A stretch of DNA of 18,613 bases from the NCBI GenBank assembly GCA_003455655.1, contig DMQP01000082.1, forward strand, positions 1 to 18,613. Reading direction: 5' to 3'. This stretch comes from Treponema sp. (GTDB lineage Bacteria; Spirochaetota; Spirochaetia; Treponematales; Treponemataceae). Every line of letters begins with the position of its first letter. Positions within the stretch are counted from its first letter, which is position 1. Of this stretch, positions 13,839 to 18,613 are shown piece after piece. Under the pieces are notes generated by a model. The model saw only the letters and a list, made by a program, of their open reading frames with translations. It was not told the origin of the DNA and searched no databases. Made by a program: the position numbers and the translations under genes.

Positions 13839-14435
13839 ATGAAACTAATCGTCAACGGAAATAACATAGACATTACTCTTGAAAACGAAAGAACTGTAGG
13901 TGAAGTGCTTAAATCCTTTGAAGAAGAAGCTGCAAAAAATGACGCAACAACAGTAAGCATTGTGTTAAACGGTAAAGCTGTTCCCGCTCAAGATTTTGAA
14001 AAAGCCATTCAAGAACCTATTAGCGAAGACACTGTTCTTGAACTTTCAGTTATAAGCAAAAATGACATAAAGCAAGCCTTTACTCTTTCTGCACAAAACT
14101 TCGCTCAACTTTCTCAACAACTTTCTCAAGTAAGCATTCTTTTACAAAGTGGAAAAGACAAAGATGCAAACCAAATTATTGCAGACCTCGCAACAGAAAT
14201 AGATCGCTTCTGCCACACAGCAACACTCAGTGCTCTCTTCCCTGACACCTATCAAAAACTGTTAATAGACGGAAAAGAAATAGGAACATTCTTCGAAGAT
14301 TTTGCTCCTGTACTAAAAGATTTTGAAGAAGCTCTCAAAGGAAAAGATACTGTTACCGTAGGCGACCTTGCAGAATACGAAATTGGTCCTCGACTTAACA
14401 GTATTGCACAAGCATTAAAGAAGGAGATTGCATGA
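13839..14435 (+). CDS. Unknown protein with a beta-grasp-like N-terminus, next to fliD
   Basis: A 198-residue cytoplasmic protein I cannot name. Residues about 1-73 read like a ThiS/ubiquitin-type beta-grasp fold: KLIVNGNNIDITLENERTVG, a helix, VSIVLNGKAV, then SEDTVLELSVIS. The C-terminus lacks the Gly-Gly needed for conjugation or sulfur transfer, so it is not a ThiS/MoaD carrier. Residues about 75-198 are predicted helical, with a Q/L-rich helix (AQLSQQLSQVSILLQSG). A good ribosome site (AAGGGGGAT) precedes it, and its stop overlaps the PilZ gene start (ATGA). Genes after fliD are often flagellar export chaperones (FliS, FliT); a chaperone role is an inference from position only. Confidence 0.75.
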   Translation: MKLIVNGNNIDITLENERTVGEVLKSFEEEAAKNDATTVSIVLNGKAVPAQDFEKAIQEPISEDTVLELSVISKNDIKQAFTLSAQNFAQLSQQLSQVSILLQSGKDKDANQIIADLATEIDRFCHTATLSALFPDTYQKLLIDGKEIGTFFEDFAPVLKDFEEALKGKDTVTVGDLAEYEIGPRLNSIAQALKKEIA

Positions 14436-15517
14436 ACAGTACAGGAAGTCTTGTAGACAACAGATCAAATCCTTATATTTTTCTCATACTGGGCATTTTA
14501 CTTGTTGTCGCAGCAGTTCTTATTCTGATTCGCTTTTTAACGATGTTTATCGAAAAAAAACATTCATCACCAGAATGGATTGAAGCTCAGAAAAAACTTC
14601 CCACTACTAAAAAAAATATAGAAGCTGTTGCACGCAATGCTCGTCTTACTAACGAAGAGCGTTCTGTTCTTGCAGAAATATGCAAACGTTTTAACGCACC
14701 CAACATTGAATATCTTATCCGTGACAGTCAACAAATAAACTCAATGTGTGCAGACTTTTACCAAGCTCTTGTTGCATTAGGGAATCGTGAAGAAGACTTG
14801 TTTAACATGTTCAACTTGCGTTACAAACTGGAAAAATTGCATGACAGTGCAACCATGATTCACGACACCCGACAGCTAAAAGAAGGACAGGGACTGTTAT
14901 ATATTACTCCAGACAACAACGGACACTATCAACTTATTCTTGCAAACTCAGACGACAAAGGTATGTACCTTACCCTACCCGAACAACTTACAGACGATCA
15001 AAAAAAGCCAGCTGAACTTTCAAAAATTGCACTTAGCTTTGTTGGTTCAAGTGGACTGATGTATAAGTTTGATACAAGAGCTATCCGTTACGAAAAAGCA
15101 AAAGACGGCAAAACACTTTTGTATGTATCTCACACTTCAACTCTTAATGTATTAAACAGACGCCAAACAAAGCGTATGACCGTAAATAAAGAGTGTACAT
15201 TCCGTGCTGCAAAAGACAGTGGCAAAAAAACTCATAACGGAAAAGTCATTTACGACATTATGGAAAAAACACATCAGGGAACTTTGCTAGATGTTTCTGC
15301 AAAAGGTTGCTGTATAAAAGTCGGTATTCCCATTTTGCCCAATCAGAGCATGCAAGTTTCTGTTCCCACCAGTGATGGAGCTGAGCGAGATGCAATTGGT
15401 CTTATAGTCGGTTCTCGAAAAACGAAACAAGGAGACGGCTTTATTCTGAATGTTAAGTTTACGCAAATAGACAGAGAATTGCAAAACCGTATTTATGCTG
15501 ATGTATACGGATACTAA
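14432..15517 (+). CDS. Membrane-anchored PilZ-domain protein, probable c-di-GMP receptor
   Basis: A 361-residue protein with one N-terminal membrane segment (about 14-37, IFLILGILLVVAAVLILIRF) leaving a large cytoplasmic part. That part has a helical region (about 45-150), a strand-rich YcgR-N-like segment (about 160-240), then a PilZ domain. Both c-di-GMP-binding motifs are present: RRQTKR (R244-x3-R248) and DVSAKG (D287-x-S289-x-x-G292). PilZ proteins of this kind translate c-di-GMP level into flagellar behaviour; PilZ proteins of T. denticola and Borrelia (PlzA) have been linked to motility, but lineage equivalence is not established here. It overlaps the 198-residue gene by four bases, so the two are translationally coupled. 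Confidence 0.88.
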   Translation: MNSTGSLVDNRSNPYIFLILGILLVVAAVLILIRFLTMFIEKKHSSPEWIEAQKKLPTTKKNIEAVARNARLTNEERSVLAEICKRFNAPNIEYLIRDSQQINSMCADFYQALVALGNREEDLFNMFNLRYKLEKLHDSATMIHDTRQLKEGQGLLYITPDNNGHYQLILANSDDKGMYLTLPEQLTDDQKKPAELSKIALSFVGSSGLMYKFDTRAIRYEKAKDGKTLLYVSHTSTLNVLNRRQTKRMTVNKECTFRAAKDSGKKTHNGKVIYDIMEKTHQGTLLDVSAKGCCIKVGIPILPNQSMQVSVPTSDGAERDAIGLIVGSRKTKQGDGFILNVKFTQIDRELQNRIYADVYGY

Positions 15518-15531
15518 AAAGGAGTTCTGGT

Positions 15532-15566
15532 ATTGCAATAAAAGCAAATTTGCAGTATTGTACAAT
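15532..15566. repeat. Three clustered palindromes before the 87-residue gene
   Basis: ATTGCAAT (15532-15539), GCAAATTTGC (15544-15553) and ATTGTACAAT (15557-15566) are perfect palindromes of 8, 10 and 10 bases in a row. TTGCAA with TATTGT 17 bases later could be a promoter whose start falls almost on the ATG at 15572. Operator, promoter or chance in AT-rich DNA are all possible. Confidence 0.35.
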
Positions 15567-15571
15567 GTACT

Positions 15572-15835
15572 ATGACAGTTTTGGGTATTGACCAAATCAA
15601 AAAAGACGAAGGTCACATTTTTTATAGACAAAAATATACCGGTCTTGCAACAATAGAAATCGTCTCTAAAAATGTTACATTCCCACTTACCTTTATTATT
15701 GACACAAATCCTTTAGGCGTAAAAACAATTGAAATAGGCATTTTGCCACAAGATGTAAGCTATCCTGTCATTCCGCTCAAAAAAGCACTTAAAGAATACG
15801 TTAACAAACTTTCTGAACAGGGAAAGCTTCCGTAA
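15572..15835 (+). CDS. Small protein of unknown function (87 residues)
   Basis: A soluble 87-residue protein starting MTVLGIDQIKKDEGHIFYRQ. It reads as a beta-strand-rich domain (TIEIVSKNVTFPLTFIID, KTIEIGIL) followed by a basic C-terminal helix (PLKKALKEYVNKLSEQGKL). I recognise no family. It has no Shine-Dalgarno sequence at the ATG; AAAGGAG at 15518-15524 is about 47 bases away and serves no obvious start except a two-codon TTG CAA TAA. It lies between the PilZ gene and tsaE (eight bases), in the same direction. Codon pattern and lack of antisense competition support it as real. A role with c-di-GMP or flagella is only positional speculation. Confidence 0.65.
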   Translation: MTVLGIDQIKKDEGHIFYRQKYTGLATIEIVSKNVTFPLTFIIDTNPLGVKTIEIGILPQDVSYPVIPLKKALKEYVNKLSEQGKLP

Positions 15836-15843
15836 GAGGCACC

Positions 15844-16284
15844 ATGACCCTTACCTTTACAACGCACAGTGCAGACCAAACCATTTCTCTGGGAACAAAA
15901 ATAGGGCAAAAACTTACCCCAGGTGATGTTATTGCAATGACAGGAACTCTTGCGGCTGGTAAGACAACCATAACAAAAGGAATTGCAAAAGCTTTGGGTG
16001 TAACAGAAACCATAACCAGCCCTACTTTCTGTCTTATAAGTGAATACGAAGGAACGATGCCTCTTTATCACATGGATGTATACCGTTTAGATGGAGCAGA
16101 AGATTTTGTAAACCTGGGTGTCGATGACATGCTCTACGGAAACGGAGTTTGCATTATTGAATGGAGCGAAAAAATTCAGTCAGAAATTCCTTCTAAAGCA
16201 ATTAGACTTGATATACAAGCAAAAAGTGCAGACGAACGCACCATTACCATAAGCAATTGGAATCATGGAGACATACAAGCATGA
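15844..16284 (+). CDS. tsaE: tRNA t6A37 synthesis ATPase TsaE
   Basis: TsaE is the ATPase that, with TsaB and TsaD, drives transfer of threonylcarbamoyl to A37 of ANN-reading tRNAs. The 146-residue protein has the Walker A motif GTLAAGKTT (G34-T42; the usual form is GDLGAGKTT), SPTFCLISEY, YHMDVYRL and CIIEWSEKI, all in the standard order, and normal length. AGAGG five bases before the ATG is a suitable ribosome site. The stop overlaps the tsaB start (ATGA), so the two partners are translationally coupled. Very confident. Confidence 0.95.
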   Translation: MTLTFTTHSADQTISLGTKIGQKLTPGDVIAMTGTLAAGKTTITKGIAKALGVTETITSPTFCLISEYEGTMPLYHMDVYRLDGAEDFVNLGVDDMLYGNGVCIIEWSEKIQSEIPSKAIRLDIQAKSADERTITISNWNHGDIQA

Positions 16285-16967
16285 ACGCACTTGCAGTAGA
16301 TTGCGCATCAAACACACTTACCGTCAGCGCTAAAAAAAACAATGACTTTATACAAAGCACTATGCAGATGGGCTTACGGCAATCAGAAAAATTGCTTCCC
16401 ATCATTGACAATCTTTTTCATGAATTACAGCTTTCTCCAAATGAGCTTGACTACACTGCCCTTACTTTAGGTCCTGGAAGTTTTACTGGCTTACGGTTAG
16501 GAGCTGCAACACTTAAAGCATTAACACTTGCAAACAACACACCTGTTTACGGATTAAATTCACTTGATGTCTATGCACATGCTTTTTTAAACTGTGGCGA
16601 AAAAGTCCTTTCTCTTGTTGAATCAAAAGATGCAGAATTTTTTTATGCACTCTATGAAAATGGAAGACGAACAACAGAAGTATGCGTAGGAGATGCACAG
16701 ACCGTTTTTAAAGCCATTGCTTCTTACCCAACCGTTATTGCAACAGGTCCAGGAACAGAACGCTTATGTTCACTTGCAAACGAAGAACAAAAGGCTAGGC
16801 TAAAAACACTTTCTTCTCACATAACAGACGGCAGAGTTTTGTTCACCATGGCAGAAGAAGCAATTGCAAAAAAAGAACCGGCCCTCGAAGATTATGACGG
16901 ACCGGTTTACTATAAAAAAAGTGAAGCAGAAATAGTGCTTGAACGCAAAAACGAATCTGCTACTTAA
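16281..16967 (+). CDS. tsaB: tRNA t6A37 synthesis dimerisation protein TsaB
   Basis: TsaB pairs with TsaD in the ASKHA-fold core of the t6A machinery but lacks its own catalytic metal site. The 228-residue protein has [16 protein letters not shown] at the start and the hallmark [12 protein letters not shown] about 65 residues in, followed by [15 protein letters not shown] eleven bases before the ATG at 16281 supports this start over an upstream TTG at 16257. It is coupled to tsaE by a four-base overlap. No rimI follows; instead the last eight bases overlap the end of csrA on the other strand. tsaD lies elsewhere. Confidence 0.94.
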   Translation: MNALAVDCASNTLTVSAKKNNDFIQSTMQMGLRQSEKLLPIIDNLFHELQLSPNELDYTALTLGPGSFTGLRLGAATLKALTLANNTPVYGLNSLDVYAHAFLNCGEKVLSLVESKDAEFFYALYENGRRTTEVCVGDAQTVFKAIASYPTVIATGPGTERLCSLANEEQKARLKTLSSHITDGRVLFTMAEEAIAKKEPALEDYDGPVYYKKSEAEIVLERKNESAT

Positions 16968-17199
16968 GTTTTGTAGAAAGCAGTTTAAGCATGTCTGCCA
17001 TACCCTGCTGACTTTCACTTGCTGCAGCTTGTTTATTTTCCTGTTGAATTGCCTCAAACACTTCTTGTCTAAATACTTTTACATTCTTCGGAGCTTCGAC
17101 ACCAACTTTAACCTGGTCTCCGTTAACACCAATGACTGTAATAGTTATGTCGTTACCTATTTTAATTTTTTCATCTATCTTGCGGGACAGAATTAGCAT
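16960..17199 (-). CDS. csrA: Translational regulator CsrA
   Basis: CsrA is a small dimeric RNA-binding protein that recognises GGA in hairpin loops and ribosome sites, here most likely the flaB leaders in this same window. The 79-residue sequence is canonical: [40 protein letters not shown] (R-x-E-V core retained), then a hydrophilic tail ([17 protein letters not shown]), the longer C-terminus typical of species that have FliW. The ATG shares one base with the fliW stop (TGATG), giving tight coupling, and its GGAGG ribosome site lies inside fliW, itself a possible CsrA target for self-control. Confidence 0.97.
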   Translation of the reverse strand: MLILSRKIDEKIKIGNDITITVIGVNGDQVKVGVEAPKNVKVFRQEVFEAIQQENKQAAASESQQGMADMLKLLSTKLK

Positions 17200-17642
17200 C
17201 AGCGAGCCTCCTTCTTCTGAACCGCCGCAAGCAGATTATGCTTTGTAGTCCAACGAGTGTCGCTTAAGACTGCTTGCATACACTGTCTGTTTTTACGGTT
17301 AATAACAAGAGGTCCCTGAAGGTTTGCAGTTACCGCACTTCCATCATTGGGAACAGTTACAATGGCAAATACAAGAACATCAAGAGGATCTTTAATTCCA
17401 ATTTTAGAAAGAGACTTATCGTCTATATCTGCCTCGTAATCATCACAAATTAAAAACGGATCTATAAGCAGAAAAGCAAGATTTTTATCTTGCAATGACT
17501 GAAGCCAAATAAAGGGCTGATACTCACTATCAATAAGTGCAAAGTCTGTATATTCTTCAAATCCGAATAAGCCAGACGGAATTGTAATAAGCTGCTCTTC
17601 TGAAACTTCAACCATTCCTTTTGTCTTTGTAGATACCTGCAT
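17199..17642 (-). CDS. fliW: Flagellar assembly factor FliW, CsrA antagonist
   Basis: FliW binds CsrA and, alternatively, cytoplasmic flagellin. When flagellin is exported FliW is freed to sequester CsrA, allowing new flagellin synthesis; this loop is established in Bacillus and Campylobacter. The 147-residue protein shows [39 protein letters not shown], a VFAIVTVP strand and [17 protein letters not shown], all FliW landmarks. It sits 11 bases after flgL and is coupled to csrA, the standard flgK-flgL-fliW-csrA order. AAGGA and AAGAAG lie just before the ATG. Confidence 0.96.
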   Translation of the reverse strand: MQVSTKTKGMVEVSEEQLITIPSGLFGFEEYTDFALIDSEYQPFIWLQSLQDKNLAFLLIDPFLICDDYEADIDDKSLSKIGIKDPLDVLVFAIVTVPNDGSAVTANLQGPLVINRKNRQCMQAVLSDTRWTTKHNLLAAVQKKEAR

Positions 17643-17653
17643 CTTCTTTATCC

Positions 17654-18613
17654 TTATCGTAAGTAGTCAAGCAGTGTACTAGAATACATTTTACCTGCAT
17701 TGCTTAGTGTTGCCTGGTTAACAGTATCAAGCATATTCAAATCCATAATTGCTTGAGTCATATCAACATCACCTTCACGGCTTACTAAATTAGTAACGTT
17801 AAGTGCAGTTTTTGAGTCACGTTCAACATTTACTTGAGCACGTTCAAAATCACTTCCTAACTTTGCAAGACGAGAAGAAAGATTTGACATACCCGCATCA
17901 ATTGAACCAAGAACTCTTCCACCAATTGCTTCCTGATCTCCACGAAGCATTGCATCACGCAAAGCAATAACGGTATCGAAAAGAGAACCGCCAGAAAGAC
18001 TTACGCCAGTAGCAATGTTATAAGGAGGCTTTTGACTTGCATCTTTAATAATGCCCATATCTTCAAGCACAGATCCTGACTTGTCGCTTAACCACAACTG
18101 TCTGCTATCTGTTGTAACTAAATCAAGACCATGTGTTACTGGGTCAATAGAAGCTTTTACGGCAGCTCCACTGTTATTTATTTTTGCTGCAACCGCATAT
18201 ACATTATCGCCTGCAGTAATGCTAACTTCTTGACCGTCAACAGAAATAACAGAATCTTCACGAGCTTGCCACATACTTAAATCACGAGAAGAAAGTAGTT
18301 TCTGCTGTTCTGCCCAGAAGGTACGGTTTCCGCTTGAGTCAACAGGAATGTATGCATTTTCGTCAACTTCAATTTTGTTAATATCTACATTACCCTGATA
18401 GCGAACTTCTGAAATAAGAGGATATCCACTTCCTTCTACATTTCCCATAACAACATCAAAAGCAATTGTTTTTGTGCTTGTACCAGAGAACAAATAGTTT
18501 CCATCAGGACCAACAGCATTTGCATTCTGTACCAGTTCTTTAAGAAGTTCATCAACTTCTACAGCCATATTTTTAAGATCGTCTGTGTTGTAAATGCCGT
18601 TTGCACCAGTTAC
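17654..18613 (-). CDS. flgL: Flagellar hook-filament junction protein FlgL, 5' end outside the window
   Basis: FlgL joins the hook to the filament. The frame is open to the window edge (319 codons visible, N-terminus missing), so the first in-window ATG at 18568 is not the true start: the upstream codons read TGANGIYNTDDLKN, homologous to the flagellin NGIYTDEDR segment. The C-terminus (DMTQAIMDLNMLDTVNQATL ... SSTLLDYLR) is the flagellin-like D0/D1 helix, with NYLFSGTSTKTIAFD near the visible start typical of FlgL. A central insertion (about 60-200 of the visible part) is the exposed domain. flgK probably lies upstream, outside the window. It leads the flgL-fliW-csrA unit. Confidence 0.92.
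   Translation of the reverse strand, partial: VTGANGIYNTDDLKNMAVEVDELLKELVQNANAVGPDGNYLFSGTSTKTIAFDVVMGNVEGSGYPLISEVRYQGNVDINKIEVDENAYIPVDSSGNRTFWAEQQKLLSSRDLSMWQAREDSVISVDGQEVSITAGDNVYAVAAKINNSGAAVKASIDPVTHGLDLVTTDSRQLWLSDKSGSVLEDMGIIKDASQKPPYNIATGVSLSGGSLFDTVIALRDAMLRGDQEAIGGRVLGSIDAGMSNLSSRLAKLGSDFERAQVNVERDSKTALNVTNLVSREGDVDMTQAIMDLNMLDTVNQATLSNAGKMYSSTLLDYLR

Noticed and set aside
1..18613. CRISPR arrays, insertion sequences, integrase sites, toxin-antitoxin or defence genes
   Set aside because: No spaced direct repeats, terminal inverted repeats, transposase motifs or defence domains were found on either strand; the gene content is core chromosomal.

Overview
The window looks like chromosomal DNA of a spirochaete of the genus Treponema; the species cannot be fixed from the sequence. 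The evidence is two tandem, short (284-286 residue) FlaB-type flagellins, an unusually short (66 residue) RNA polymerase omega subunit, FlbD, a FlgL-FliW-CsrA gene order, and an AT-rich chromosome with dense gene packing. There are no mobile elements, CRISPR arrays, tRNA or rRNA genes that I can see.

Layout. 1-362: flbD (minus strand) with a good sigma-28-type promoter, back to back with a two-component pair (OmpR-type regulator and membrane histidine kinase, 363-2539). 2493-7005: housekeeping genes, mostly on the minus strand. These are miaA and rpoZ (overlapping); recO (plus, divergent from rpoZ); nrnA with a secreted protein of unknown function; and argF. 7006-8886: an intergenic region with a textbook sigma-54 (-24/-12) promoter and upstream repeats, driving a sigma-factor-like regulator of unknown identity whose 3' end overlaps rdgB by 107 bp. 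8887-16967: the flagellar filament region, all plus strand: flaB copy 1, flaB copy 2, flaG, fliD, a 198-residue protein with a beta-grasp-like N-terminus, a membrane-anchored PilZ protein, an 87-residue unknown, then tsaE and tsaB. 16960-18613: csrA, fliW and a 5'-truncated flgL on the minus strand, converging on tsaB.

How the parts fit. FlaB forms the filament core, FliD the cap, FlgL the hook-filament junction and FlaG a filament-associated factor; the PilZ protein is a likely c-di-GMP reader. CsrA and FliW are the known post-transcriptional flagellin control pair, and their probable RNA targets are visible here. Both flaB leaders carry a hairpin presenting an AGGA/ACAAGGA loop, plus a second GGA in the Shine-Dalgarno sequence. 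This resembles the two-site arrangement known for Bacillus hag and reported for Borrelia flaB.

The observations I consider most worth following are the sigma-54-driven sigma-like gene, the different CsrA-type leaders of the two flagellins, the mutually exclusive hairpins between the two flaB genes, and the unrecognised protein after fliD where a flagellar chaperone gene is often found. All family assignments come from reading motifs by eye; no database search was run.
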